Origin: Rhizobium mongolense subsp. loessense
Lineage (GTDB): Bacteria; Pseudomonadota; Alphaproteobacteria; Rhizobiales; Rhizobiaceae
DNA: 64,000 nucleotides
Assembly: GCF_900099775.1 (NCBI RefSeq)
Contig: NZ_FMTM01000018.1
Span: forward strand, 1 to 64,000
Reading direction: 5' to 3'
Positions 1 through 9,011 of this stretch are shown one piece after another (positions within the stretch are counted from its first letter, which is position 1; every line of letters starts with the position of its first letter). The notes beneath the pieces are model-generated. The model ran no database searches, was not told the DNA's origin, and saw only the letters and a program-made list of their open reading frames with translations. The position numbers and the translations under genes are program-made.

Positions 1-9
1 CATATCCAT
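1..9 (-). CDS. Start of the next operon gene (leaves window)
   Basis: Only two or three codons are visible. On the minus strand ATG lies at 9-7 and again at 3-1 in the same frame. GGAAA and GGGAG upstream (21-17 and 15-11) could serve as ribosome binding sites for the first or second ATG. The spacing of about 45 nt after the adenylation gene suggests the operon continues. Product unknown. Confidence 0.35.
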
Positions 10-53
10 GCTCCCATTTCCTTTTCCGATCGACCGGCGTGATGCATCAAGTC

Positions 54-1649
54 TCAGGCGCTCGCCAAGGATGGATGGACGTAGCGCAGGGCCGCATTCG
101 CGCCGGCCGTGATGATGGCGTTGCGATCGAGTTTGGAGTTCTTGTTGAGTGTCACTTCGAAGCCGGCGTACCAGAAGCGCGGAACCAGGTAGTGAGGTAG
201 CTGCTCCGATAAGCGTCCTGCTAGCAGACGCAACCCGTCATCCGACTGCGGTCCGAGAACGTAGGCATTAAGGGCGCGGGGCTGATCGTCCAGCGAAAAA
301 ATGCTGACGACCACCTCTTCCACGCCCGGTTGGGCGCGAATGTGGGCCTCCACGTCATCGAGGGCGATACGCACGCCCTGGATCTTGACCTCTCTGTCGA
401 TGCGGCCCTTGAAATACCAGAGCCCGTCGGCCGCTTTCCATCCCCAGTCGCCGGTGCGATAAAGGTCCCGTTCGGGAAAGGCGTATTCCTGCCGTTCAGG
501 AAGGCCGACATAGCCACGGCCGACGCTTGCGCCGCGAACATAAATTTCCTGCGCCTGGTCTATGGCGTCAATGCCTGGCGAATGTCCGATACTTGTTCCC
601 GCCCGCGCATATCCGATCGGAAGCTCGTGCTCCGCCAGGAGATGGTCATTGGTGATATCGACGCTTGTCACGGCGACGGTGCACTCGGTCGGACCATAGG
701 TGTTGACGACGCGGCAACCCGGAAAGCGCTGAAACAGGTCGTTGACGATCGCCTTTGTCAAGGGCTCGCCGCAAAAAACGAAGGTCGCGCAATCTGGCAG
801 ACTATCGGAGCAGAACCGTCGGTTCTTTAGGAAGAGCCGGACGATTGATGGTGTGGAAACCCACAAAGATACCTTGTCGGATGCGAGGCGCCTGATATAG
901 CCGGTCGAATTGGCTATGTCGGCGTGATCCAGTGCGGTTATCGGCAAGCGGTGCAGCCAGGACGTCCAGATCTCGAAGAGGGAGACGTCAAAGCAGTAGC
1001 GAATGTTGCCCGACACGGCTGAGAATGTCGCCGCCTCAGGCAGGAGGACATCAAGCCAATCGATGAAATCGACGAGGTTGGCATAGGTGACCTGAATACC
1101 CTTCGGCTGACCGAGCGTGCCTGACGAAAACATGATATAGGCGACGTCATCATCGGCAATGCCGGATGTTGCCAGCGCTCGAAGATGGCCGGGGTGTTTG
1201 ATCCGGCTGGACTCGACGTCCACGCCGATTTCAATGATCGGAATTGCCACGTCGAGGCTCTGCAGGGCCTGGGTGGGGTCGCCGTGAGGTGCCGCGATGA
1301 GGAGCGCGCTGGCGTCGCAGGCTTGCGCAATCTGCCGAACTCGGTCAAGCGGCGTTTCCGGCTCCACCGGAACCAGCGCCCTGCCGCTTACCAGGCATGC
1401 CCAGTAAGCGACCAGATAGCTGGGATCCTTGTGTCCCCAGATCAGAACCGGGTTTCGCGCTTCGGCCACGGCCCTAAGTCGGCCAAGAAGTGCCAGAACC
1501 TGCTCGTGTAGGTCGCTGAAACGCAGATCGCCGGCCGGATGTCGGTAGCAGAAGTTTGAGCAGGTTTCGAAGTCGGCAAAGATTGCCAGCAGCCGGTCCA
1601 CCGCTGTCGACGGTTGAGGATTGCGATCGCTCGCAAGCGCCGTTCTCAT
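54..1649 (-). CDS. Amino-acid adenylation enzyme (DltA/NRPS A-domain type), stand-alone
   Basis: A free-standing adenylation domain of 531 aa, expected to activate an amino acid as aminoacyl-AMP and load it on a carrier protein. The core motifs are in order: FSSGTLGQPKG (A3), FDVSLFEIW (A4, whose Asp normally binds the alpha-amino group), NTYGPTECT (A5), YRTGDWGW (A7), GRIDREVKIQGVRI (A8) and NKNSKLDR with the catalytic Lys (A10). Length fits DltA and PltF-type single-domain enzymes. Its ATG overlaps the stop of the upstream carrier gene by 4 nt, so the two are translationally coupled and probably partners. The Asp in A4 points to an amino acid rather than a fatty acid; which one cannot be read reliably by eye. 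Confidence 0.88.
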   Translation of the reverse strand: MRTALASDRNPQPSTAVDRLLAIFADFETCSNFCYRHPAGDLRFSDLHEQVLALLGRLRAVAEARNPVLIWGHKDPSYLVAYWACLVSGRALVPVEPETPLDRVRQIAQACDASALLIAAPHGDPTQALQSLDVAIPIIEIGVDVESSRIKHPGHLRALATSGIADDDVAYIMFSSGTLGQPKGIQVTYANLVDFIDWLDVLLPEAATFSAVSGNIRYCFDVSLFEIWTSWLHRLPITALDHADIANSTGYIRRLASDKVSLWVSTPSIVRLFLKNRRFCSDSLPDCATFVFCGEPLTKAIVNDLFQRFPGCRVVNTYGPTECTVAVTSVDITNDHLLAEHELPIGYARAGTSIGHSPGIDAIDQAQEIYVRGASVGRGYVGLPERQEYAFPERDLYRTGDWGWKAADGLWYFKGRIDREVKIQGVRIALDDVEAHIRAQPGVEEVVVSIFSLDDQPRALNAYVLGPQSDDGLRLLAGRLSEQLPHYLVPRFWYAGFEVTLNKNSKLDRNAIITAGANAALRYVHPSLASA

Positions 1650-1906
1650 GCCACTTCCCCCTGCCGCAGGCTTTGGGTCACAAATGTCGCGAGGCTGTCG
1701 ACAGTCGAGAAGTGTTCGGGTCTGAGCGAGGCGGGATCGATATCGAGATCGGCCACATTGTCCTCGATGAGGAGGAACAGCTCTAGCATGAGGCCGCTGT
1801 CGATACCCAAATCCTGCAGACGTGTCTCCCGCCCCACAGAGTTCGGTGCTTGAAGTTCCAACAATTCAACGATCGCATCGATAATCGCGTTCTCAATCGA
1901 TTTCAT
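1646..1906 (-). CDS. Acyl/peptidyl carrier protein (ACP1)
   Basis: An 86-aa carrier protein with the 4'-phosphopantetheine Ser in LGIDSGLML (Ser37), preceded by a helix I region and followed by the usual acidic helix II (LIEDNVADLDID). It sits directly before the stand-alone adenylation gene with a 4-nt overlap, so it is the obvious acceptor of that enzyme's aminoacyl group. It is one of three different small carriers in this operon, which suggests separate channels for different intermediates. Confidence 0.85.
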   Translation of the reverse strand: MKSIENAIIDAIVELLELQAPNSVGRETRLQDLGIDSGLMLELFLLIEDNVADLDIDPASLRPEHFSTVDSLATFVTQSLRQGEVA

Positions 1907-1942
1907 GGCTTTTCCTCCTTGCTGATGGAAAGGGACTGATGC

Positions 1943-3508
1943 TCAAACGATTTCTGGAAGCTGCTCGCGAAGAACATGCTTGTCGATCTTGCCGTTATGG
2001 TTCCTTGTGAATTCATGCAGGATGACGATGCGTGCCGGTACCGCATGAGGTTCAAGGCGCTCGCGGCACCAATCCAAGAGGTCCTGCGAGCTGGCGAGAT
2101 CCGCTGTCGAAAGTGTGACGAATGCCACCGGCCGTTGCCCGTGAACCGCGTGGTCTTCACCAATCACGGAAGCCTGGGAGACGGCGTCATGGGCGAGCAG
2201 GGCGCTTTCGATTTCGGTTGGCGCTACCTTATGTCCGGCAACCTTCAGGATATCGTCCGAGCGCGCCACGAAATAGAGAAAGCCTTCCTCGTCGAGCCTG
2301 CAAGTATCGCCTGTGTAAAGGACGAGCTCCTGAAGCTCTGGGCATATGCGCAGCTTCTCGGCCGTCTTTTCCGGGTTGTTCCAGTAGCCCTTCATAATCG
2401 TATTGCCACGAATGACCAGTTCCCCGGTCGCACTGTGGAAGTGCCTGCGGCCCTCGGCATCAACAAGCCATAATTGCGTGTTGGGGATTGCCTTGCCGAT
2501 ACTGGATTTGCGCTTGGCGAGCTGAGCGGGATCGAGATAGGTGCAGCGATGGCATTCGGTCAGGCCGTACATCGAGAAGATCGTGGCCTTGGCAAAGAGC
2601 TTGGCCAGCTTGTCGATATTGCTCGTATGTAATGCAGCGGCCGTGCTGGTGATACAACGCACGCTCGTCAGGTCAAACCGATCGGCGAGAGGCTCGATGA
2701 GCGGGACCATCGTCGGCACGATCGGTAAGACGGTTGCCCGATTGGTCACCACGCGGGAAAGGGCAAACAGAGGCTGGGCAAAGTTCTTTTCAACATGCAA
2801 GGTCGCGCCGACCAGCGTAGCCATGGTCAGCTGATGCAGCCCATAATCGAAGGTCAGAGGTATTGCGCAGGATATGATGTCGCTTTGAACATATCCCAGA
2901 TACTGCGACACGGATCGCGCCGCCGTTGTCATATTGAGATGCGTCAGCATGACGCCCTTCGGATCGCCGGTGGAACCCGAGGTGTAAATGATTGCTGCCA
3001 GATCCCTGTCGATGATGGACCCCAGGTCGTCGTTCAAGTCGGCCTCGCCGCTTGTCGGGTTTTCGGCATCGAATGCGATCCATTTCGAGCCCATCAGGCC
3101 GGCATTGTGAAGTGTCAGGAAATAGACATCCGACTTGCTTGCCTGGACCGCTTCCACAGCGACGGAAAGAAGGGCGTCATCGACGATAAGGCTTCGTGGT
3201 CCGCAATCCTTCGCGATCCAGGCAAGCTTGTCGCGCTTCGTTTCCGGATTAAGTGGTACCGCAACCGCGCCGGCAAGGAGAACGCCCCAGAAGGCGATGC
3301 AAAATCCGACCGAATTGTGCATCAAGAGAATGACGCGCTCACCCTCCATCACGCCATTTCGTCGAAGGTCATGCGCAACCGCCAGGGCCAGCCTGTATGT
3401 CTCGTCATAGGTCAATTTGCGCTGCTCGTCTTGCACTGCAATTTGTTCCGCGCGCGATTTGGCGCTGTTGACCAGGAAACTCGTCAGCGTATTCGTTGAA
3501 GACATCAT
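1943..3508 (-). CDS. AMP-forming acyl/aminoacyl ligase
   Basis: A 521-aa ANL-superfamily ligase. Visible motifs are IYTSGSTGDPKGV (P-loop), FDYGLHQL, SMYGLTECHR, LYTGDTCRLDEEGF and the C-terminal catalytic-Lys region NHNGKIDKH. The FDYG segment resembles ligases that occur with PLP decarboxylases and carrier proteins in exosortase-A-associated loci. I infer it loads a carboxylate onto a carrier rather than CoA, since three carriers are encoded alongside. Its start overlaps the end of the upstream KAS III gene by 104 nt. The N-terminal sequence (TLTSFLVNSAKSRAEQ) looks like a normal ligase start, so I keep the long overlap. Confidence 0.85.
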   Translation of the reverse strand: MMSSTNTLTSFLVNSAKSRAEQIAVQDEQRKLTYDETYRLALAVAHDLRRNGVMEGERVILLMHNSVGFCIAFWGVLLAGAVAVPLNPETKRDKLAWIAKDCGPRSLIVDDALLSVAVEAVQASKSDVYFLTLHNAGLMGSKWIAFDAENPTSGEADLNDDLGSIIDRDLAAIIYTSGSTGDPKGVMLTHLNMTTAARSVSQYLGYVQSDIISCAIPLTFDYGLHQLTMATLVGATLHVEKNFAQPLFALSRVVTNRATVLPIVPTMVPLIEPLADRFDLTSVRCITSTAAALHTSNIDKLAKLFAKATIFSMYGLTECHRCTYLDPAQLAKRKSSIGKAIPNTQLWLVDAEGRRHFHSATGELVIRGNTIMKGYWNNPEKTAEKLRICPELQELVLYTGDTCRLDEEGFLYFVARSDDILKVAGHKVAPTEIESALLAHDAVSQASVIGEDHAVHGQRPVAFVTLSTADLASSQDLLDWCRERLEPHAVPARIVILHEFTRNHNGKIDKHVLREQLPEIV

Positions 3509-4451
3509 CGGCTTGCTCCATTGGAAAAGATATCTGCTTGTGGATCGTGCAGGCGCCGACGAAGCCTCCCATTCCGACCGATATGAGGGTCGCGGCGTTT
3601 GCGTCGGTATCGGCCCTGCTTAGTAGCTCCGACAGCAATAGAAACGGATCGCTCGTGTAGCAGTGGCCCACGTCCGGCAGCAGGCTCAGGTCGACACGGT
3701 CGTAGTCGAGGCGGTAGTCCCTGCACAGCTGCTGCCATGCGAGCCGATTGACATTGTGGGGAAGCAGCGGTGCTGGCCCGAGCCAATCAAATCCTGCCTC
3801 GTCGAGGGCCGCCTTAACCATCGAGCTGTGGCTGGAAAAGAAGGCGTTCATCTGTTGCGGCGTTCCGGCGCGCCCGAAATAGAACTCCGGCTTGATATGA
3901 AGCACGATCGGTTCGAATCTCCAGCCATCGTCCTCCCGATCGACGATGAGGCCGCAATAGGCTTCGCCCATCAATGTGCATCCCGGTACATACCTGTCGG
4001 CCAGAGGCACGTTGGCATGACTGTCGCCCGCAATGATGAGAACCGAGTGTGCGACTTTGCCGTGCAGCAAATGCCTCGCCATCTCCAATGCCCAGAACAC
4101 GCCACTGCAATTGTGCTGGTCGACCTCATATTTGACCTTCACGCCGGCGAGCAGAGGATGGGAATTAAGTTCCGTGAACGGGGAGCGGCCCCGCGCGTAT
4201 TGCAATGGGAGGCCGTGCACATAGATCATCGCATCGGGGCGTGGCCCGCTGTGGCTATCCAAAAGCTGGTCGAGGATCAGCTCGAAGTCGGAAGCTAGCG
4301 GCCCCGGTGCGCTCGGTGCGGATACCTGCTCTATCCCGAACAGGTGCTTGAACACCCGAGCCTCTGAAAGAGGCCGTCCGGCAGCGCGGATTATATCGTC
4401 CGCGTCAATCCGGCCGGCGGGTATATGCGCAGCGATCGCGGCAAGTCTCAT
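3405..4451 (-). CDS. KAS III-family ketosynthase/acyltransferase
   Basis: A 348-aa thiolase-fold protein of the 3-oxoacyl-ACP synthase III family. The nucleophile is Cys115 in QHNCSG and the catalytic His lies in LPHNVN. At the third position the usual GNTS is replaced by GHCYTSDPF, so Asn is absent. Some KAS III relatives that form ester or amide bonds (CerJ type) use Cys-His-Asp, and the Asp here could play that part; this is inference. The C-terminal tail runs about 35 residues past the usual end (GFVGACTIH) and overlaps the ligase gene. It starts 4 nt inside the upstream KAS-like gene. Confidence 0.82.
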   Translation of the reverse strand: MRLAAIAAHIPAGRIDADDIIRAAGRPLSEARVFKHLFGIEQVSAPSAPGPLASDFELILDQLLDSHSGPRPDAMIYVHGLPLQYARGRSPFTELNSHPLLAGVKVKYEVDQHNCSGVFWALEMARHLLHGKVAHSVLIIAGDSHANVPLADRYVPGCTLMGEAYCGLIVDREDDGWRFEPIVLHIKPEFYFGRAGTPQQMNAFFSSHSSMVKAALDEAGFDWLGPAPLLPHNVNRLAWQQLCRDYRLDYDRVDLSLLPDVGHCYTSDPFLLLSELLSRADTDANAATLISVGMGGFVGACTIHKQISFPMEQADDVFNEYADEFPGQQRQIARGTNCSARRAAQIDL

Positions 4452-5314
4452 AACACATCTCCCCGTTCTGAAGACAGGTAAACGCCGCTTGCGCCATCGG
4501 TCTCCCAGTTCATCAGCAGATAGTCGCGCCCCTCGGCGCTATGGTCCGCCAATGCCGCAAAGGGAGCAGAGCAGAGCAGCCGCGGTTCTTGCGGCAAAAC
4601 GGGGCCCGACCAGTCGACATGGGGCAGGATGTGCCGATCAGCGACGAGGATGCAGTTTGCGGCATCCAGATCGAACCGTTTTGCAAGCCGATAGGCAGCC
4701 GTCTCAACCGTGTCGCATGGCTGGTTGGGTAGGCGGCGGTATCCGCGATAATGGAGAGGATCCTCGCAGCCTTGGCTCAATACGACCATGCTGGCGGCGT
4801 TGAAGGGATTGGCGGCCTCGACAATGGGGGAACGATAGAGAAGGTGCTTCTGGTCCATCGTGACCAGCAATGCCTTCTTTCGCCCGTTTGCGAGATAGCG
4901 CCCGATACAGTGAAGCGCAAAGAGCGAGGCCGATCGACCACGGTCGGAAACGGCAAAGCCGAGGCCGTCGTCGATTCCGAGGCTATGAAGCGCGAGATTG
5001 GTGACGGAAGTGCCGAGGTGAATATCCGGCAGCCAGTGTGCCAGTATGACGAGGTCAAGATCGCAGAGGTCCGCACGTTCGCGCAGTATAGGTAGCAAAG
5101 CCAGCAGCATGTTGGCAAAGGGGGCACGATCGCTGGCGGTCAGCCATCGTGCAACATTGCTGTCGTCGCGCGTATAGTCCTTGCCGTTCGAGCGAAAAAA
5201 CCGGCTGGTGTAATCCTCCCAATAGTCGACCTGGTCTTGCCACCCGGCGATCGGCGGTTCGAGACCGTCGAACGTATTCCAGACAATCCGCTTCGGGTCC
5301 AGTGATATGGTCAT
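4448..5314 (-). CDS. KAS III-like protein lacking the catalytic Cys
   Basis: A 288-aa protein. The N-terminal half follows the KAS III pattern: VILAHWLPDIHLGTS, a short LGI segment, then FAVSDRGRSAS where active enzymes carry the nucleophilic Cys, then LLVTMDQ. The Cys is replaced and no clear PHN or GNT motif is present in the second half. It is shorter than normal KAS III (about 320 aa). I infer a non-catalytic partner, comparable to a chain-length factor, for the adjacent active KAS III, with which it overlaps by 4 nt (ATGA). It also overlaps the upstream fusion gene by 4 nt. Confidence 0.7.
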   Translation of the reverse strand: MTISLDPKRIVWNTFDGLEPPIAGWQDQVDYWEDYTSRFFRSNGKDYTRDDSNVARWLTASDRAPFANMLLALLPILRERADLCDLDLVILAHWLPDIHLGTSVTNLALHSLGIDDGLGFAVSDRGRSASLFALHCIGRYLANGRKKALLVTMDQKHLLYRSPIVEAANPFNAASMVVLSQGCEDPLHYRGYRRLPNQPCDTVETAAYRLAKRFDLDAANCILVADRHILPHVDWSGPVLPQEPRLLCSAPFAALADHSAEGRDYLLMNWETDGASGVYLSSERGDVL

Positions 5315-7743
5315 TGCGGCATCCTTGCGACATAGGAACGAAATGCGTTCTGCGCGTGGATGTTGGATGCGCCTTCCATGTACTCGAAGGCCTTGGCATC
5401 GCGTGTCTTCTTTCTCAGGGTTGGGTCCATCATGAATTCCGCCGATGAGGGCAATGAGAATGCGCGCTGGATCACCCGGTCGGCAAATTGTACTGCCTGT
5501 AGCTTTATCAGGCTGATCTCGTGCGCCTTGGGACGACCGGTCTCATAGGCCGCAAGGACGATCTCCAGCCGCCGCAGCAACGCAGCATGTGTCAGCTCCA
5601 GGTCGGCGATGGCGTGGGCGGCAACCTTCGATGTGGCGCGAAGATGATCGAGAATTCCGCGAGCGGTCCCAAGGGCGAGAGCGGCCACGATCGGCCTGTT
5701 TCGCTCAAAGACTTCATTGATGGCCAGGAACCCGTCTCGTAGGCTCGGGTTGCCCCCGCCCAAGATCATATTGTCGTCGATCGGCAGCTCGTCGATAGTG
5801 ATGCTGCAAAGCATGGCCCCGCAGAGCCCGAATGTCTGAAGATGCTCAATCTTCACATTCGAGGCATGCCGGTCCGGCTCGATCAGCACGAGGATCGGAC
5901 GATTGGTCTCGGCGGCCTTTGCAAACACCAGGCCGATCGCAGCTCGTTGCGCATTTCCAACCAGCATTTTTCGGGCGGTGAGGCGCGGCGTTCCCGTCGT
6001 CGCCGAAACGGCCGAAATGCCAAGCGAAGGGTCGGAGCCGGCCTCCGGTTCGGTAACCGCAAAAAAGGTTCCTTGCGAGCCGGTTCTGTACCGGGAAAAA
6101 AACTGCTCGATCTGAGCCTCGGTGCCCATTTTCAAGATCGCACCGCCCGCTAGCGACGGACCTTGCAGGGCAAGAATGCAGGATGCGTCGAACCGCGCCA
6201 GGCGTTCGATCATCGCGATGTGGAGACTGTAGCCGCAGTCCTCGATGCCGAGGCTGGTATCACCGAGCGAAAACCCGTTGTAGCGCTCCGGAACGCCCAC
6301 CAATGTGAAGGCACGCATGATCGGATCCGCCCAGAGATCACGCCATGCTTCCGTGTCCCGCTCGAGCTTGTGTCCCGTAGCGATAAGGAGATCCTTCAGA
6401 TCGTCGAGCCGCTCGAGGCAGGGATGTTGAAACACGGACGTACTGCTACTATTGCAGGATGTCTTAATCTCTCTTGACCTGGATGCCCCAGAGATGCTTC
6501 GCGGGCGTTGCTCGTTCAGAAGATTCGCGATCGACGCGCGCTCGCGGACCAGCGTTATCGTCTCGCCATCAACCATGACTTCGGCAGGCTGCCCGAACCC
6601 GAGGAAGTTGACGGGAGAGGCGGTCGCTCCATAGGCGCCCGATTGGTGGATGCAGATCAGGTCGCCCGCCTCGGGACGATCAAGCAACACATCCTTTCCC
6701 AGGATATCCATCGGTGTGCAGAGCGGGCCTGTAATGGTCCACTGACCGGCGGCAGGCGCGCGGTCGTTCCCTTTGACCAGTGAAATGGGAAAATTCTTGC
6801 GCAACAGCGAGCCTTGCCCAGCCGCGGCGGAGTGGACATTGGATCCACCGTCGCAGATCGCAAAATTTTCTCCCTTGGTGACTTTCGTCTGCCTGATACC
6901 AGCGACGAACCGTCCGGCCGAGGCAACCATATAGCGGCCGAGTTCAATGCAAACCTTGGTCCGCGGATACTCCGCTTCATAGCTGGAAATGATCGGCTCG
7001 AGCTCGTAGCGAAGCGCGTCGAGATCCAGCGCTTCTTCGCCCTCGTGATAAGGTACGCCAAAGCCCCCGCCGATGTCGACAAAGTCGAGCCGGTATCCGA
7101 GCTTGGCTGCGACTTCGCTGGCAAGCATCAGAATCTGTCTGGTATTGTTGGCGATCGTCGTCGGCTCGAGGATGCGGGTTCCCATGTAGACATGGATTCC
7201 GGCAATCCGTGTATTTCCGTGCTGGCAGGAACGAGCCAGGACTTCGTCGATCGCGGCGATGTCGATACCGAACTGGGTTGCCCGGCCGCTCATCGAAAGT
7301 CTTGCGCCTGGGAAATGGAAATCTGGATTGAGCCGCAGCGCAATGTTCTGGACCCTGTCGAGATCGCGAGCGAGCCGGTCGACCCTCTCAAGCTCGGTTA
7401 GGGATTCAACGACGATGGCCTTTATGCCTGCGACCACGCATCGTTCCAGCTCCCTATCCGACTTCGCAGGCCCGACAAAGAGCATCCTGTCGCTTCCAAC
7501 ACCGGCAGCCGCGGCTGTCTCGAACTCGAGGAAGGAGCACACCTCGCAGCCCATGCCGGCCGTGACCAGCTCGCGAACAATGGAAAGATTGGGGTTGGCC
7601 TTGAGGGAATAAAAGAAATCCACCGATGGGAAGGCGGTCTTGAGCTTGAAATATTGCTCGCGAATGATCGCGGCGTCAAACACGTAGAATGGTGTTCCGA
7701 CCGTATCGGCGATTGCCCATAAACGCTTGTCTTCGTCGAACAT
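5311..7743 (-). CDS. PLP decarboxylase (BtrK/LysA fold) fused to acyl-CoA dehydrogenase
   Basis: An 810-aa two-domain protein. Residues about 1-405 are a fold-type III PLP decarboxylase: PLP Lys48 in FYSLKANPN, GGGFG phosphate-binding loop, CIELGRY, GPLCTPMD with the active-site Cys, and SGAYG. The closest known types are diaminopimelate decarboxylase and BtrK, which decarboxylates glutamyl-ACP in butirosin synthesis. After a linker, about 430-810 is an acyl-CoA dehydrogenase: AVTEPEAGSD and, near the end, YMEGASNIHAQN holding the likely base Glu. Both halves look complete, so one chain may decarboxylate a carrier-bound amino acid and then desaturate or oxidise it. The fusion is continuous with no stop. 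It overlaps the downstream KAS-like gene by 4 nt. I do not recognise a characterised homologue. Confidence 0.82.
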   Translation of the reverse strand: MFDEDKRLWAIADTVGTPFYVFDAAIIREQYFKLKTAFPSVDFFYSLKANPNLSIVRELVTAGMGCEVCSFLEFETAAAAGVGSDRMLFVGPAKSDRELERCVVAGIKAIVVESLTELERVDRLARDLDRVQNIALRLNPDFHFPGARLSMSGRATQFGIDIAAIDEVLARSCQHGNTRIAGIHVYMGTRILEPTTIANNTRQILMLASEVAAKLGYRLDFVDIGGGFGVPYHEGEEALDLDALRYELEPIISSYEAEYPRTKVCIELGRYMVASAGRFVAGIRQTKVTKGENFAICDGGSNVHSAAAGQGSLLRKNFPISLVKGNDRAPAAGQWTITGPLCTPMDILGKDVLLDRPEAGDLICIHQSGAYGATASPVNFLGFGQPAEVMVDGETITLVRERASIANLLNEQRPRSISGASRSREIKTSCNSSSTSVFQHPCLERLDDLKDLLIATGHKLERDTEAWRDLWADPIMRAFTLVGVPERYNGFSLGDTSLGIEDCGYSLHIAMIERLARFDASCILALQGPSLAGGAILKMGTEAQIEQFFSRYRTGSQGTFFAVTEPEAGSDPSLGISAVSATTGTPRLTARKMLVGNAQRAAIGLVFAKAAETNRPILVLIEPDRHASNVKIEHLQTFGLCGAMLCSITIDELPIDDNMILGGGNPSLRDGFLAINEVFERNRPIVAALALGTARGILDHLRATSKVAAHAIADLELTHAALLRRLEIVLAAYETGRPKAHEISLIKLQAVQFADRVIQRAFSLPSSAEFMMDPTLRKKTRDAKAFEYMEGASNIHAQNAFRSYVARMPQ

Positions 7744-7763
7744 ATCCGATTACCCACTTTGGC

Positions 7764-8039
7764 TCATGCGGCCCGGTTGACTTTGCTTTCAATGAAACGG
7801 GAGAGGTCGTCGATGCTCTGGAAGGCCGTCGATGAGGTGATGTCGAGATCGCTCATGAAGGTAAAGACATCGATGTTTAGTTCCTCGCTCAACCTTGCAA
7901 CGAAATGGACAAGCTCCAGCGAGTTGAGGATGCCGGTGGCACCGAACATCTGGCTTCCAGCCAGAACTTCGGCAATGCGCGTGGGGCCAAGGCCGCTTTG
8001 CTCAAGAGAAAAGCGAATGATGGATCTGACATCGAGCAT
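7764..8039 (-). CDS. Acyl carrier protein (ACP2)
   Basis: A 91-aa carrier protein whose phosphopantetheine site is GILNSLELV (Ser40). Asn replaces the usual Asp before Ser, as in some D-alanyl-carrier-type proteins. It lies 20 nt upstream of the decarboxylase-dehydrogenase fusion and 45 nt downstream of a KAS III gene, so it may carry the substrate of either. It differs clearly in sequence from the other two carriers of the operon. Confidence 0.8.
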   Translation of the reverse strand: MLDVRSIIRFSLEQSGLGPTRIAEVLAGSQMFGATGILNSLELVHFVARLSEELNIDVFTFMSDLDITSSTAFQSIDDLSRFIESKVNRAA

Positions 8040-8084
8040 GTTTGTTCTCCTAAAAAGATGATCTGGATTTCCGTTGTCACAAGT

Positions 8085-9011
8085 TCAGTTCACTTTCACG
8101 AGCGCGGCTGAGGCCGTTGCGCCAAGACCGACGCTGAACAGCAAAACGAGGTCGGAAGGACCGATCGTTCCGTCACGTCGTGCCTGCATTAAGTTGATGA
8201 ATGGATCGGCGCCGAAACAGTGGCCATAACGCGAAATGGTCGATAATGAGATCCGGTTCTGATCGAGTCCGATATGTTGGGCGATCTGAAGCCATGATGG
8301 CACGTTGACATTATGGGGCATCACACAGCGTAACTCGCCAAGCCCGACGCCAAATCGGGAAAGGGCCCGGTGAATCCCCTCGCATGCAAACTCGAGATAG
8401 CGCTTCGAAAATTCGCCGTCGCTTGCCTCGTCGGGACGCCCGGTGATCAGTGCAAAACGTCCGTCATGATAGACGTTGCTGTCCACGACGCCGTAAGGCC
8501 CGGCTCCATGCCCGACGAGAATGGCACAAGCCGCTTCGCCCATGATCGTGGCATTTTCGATGACGCGAACGACGCGATGAAACGCTCGCTCGCCGATCAG
8601 CACAAGCGCAATCTCGCCCTCGTCAAGCAACTCACCGAGGATATTGAGAGCCGTAAGACCAGTCGCACAATGGTTCATTGTGGCGCTGAAGACTTCGAGG
8701 CCGCGAGACGAAAATGGCTGCAACACTGATTGCATTTCTGATCCCACGAGGCTCGTTGCCGGCAATGTGTGGCAATGCACGACGTGAGTGAGCCGCGAGG
8801 CAAGCGCTTCATTCCTCTGCAGGATCAGCCGAGCGGCATCGTGCAGGAATGGCGCCAGCGAGCTCGTTGGCTCGCATCGAAAGGTCTCGAAACCCAAGAA
8901 CCGCTGGAACATCCGTCTCTGATCGCAAGATAGTTGCAATTGAACAGCGGCTTCATCGATGCCCTCGATTGTCTCAGGAAAGCTAAGCTGGACATCAAAC
9001 AGCGTCAGCAT
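8085..9011 (-). CDS. KAS III-family ketosynthase/acyltransferase, second active copy
   Basis: I place the start at the ATG at 9011 (MLTLFDVQL), giving 308 aa; the open frame runs further upstream but has low-complexity Arg-rich sequence antisense to the hydrolase. The nucleophile is Cys115 in MNHCATGL and the His lies in MPHNVN. As in the other active copy, the Asn motif is replaced by GHCFGADPF. It overlaps the end of the hydrolase gene by 17 nt. Two KAS III enzymes with the same altered third motif suggest a shared chemistry different from fatty-acid initiation. Confidence 0.82.
   Translation of the reverse strand: MLTLFDVQLSFPETIEGIDEAAVQLQLSCDQRRMFQRFLGFETFRCEPTSSLAPFLHDAARLILQRNEALASRLTHVVHCHTLPATSLVGSEMQSVLQPFSSRGLEVFSATMNHCATGLTALNILGELLDEGEIALVLIGERAFHRVVRVIENATIMGEAACAILVGHGAGPYGVVDSNVYHDGRFALITGRPDEASDGEFSKRYLEFACEGIHRALSRFGVGLGELRCVMPHNVNVPSWLQIAQHIGLDQNRISLSTISRYGHCFGADPFINLMQARRDGTIGPSDLVLLFSVGLGATASAALVKVN

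Noticed and set aside
2795..4298. Plus-strand frames of 200-230 aa within the biosynthetic operon
   Set aside because: Antisense to the ligase and KAS III genes, without domains.
54..7743. Pyrrole-carboxyl (PltF/PltE/PltL-type) pathway from adenylation enzyme, carrier and dehydrogenase
   Set aside because: The dehydrogenase is fused to a decarboxylase and the set includes KAS III pairs, which the proline-to-pyrrole route does not need. It stays only a partial analogy.
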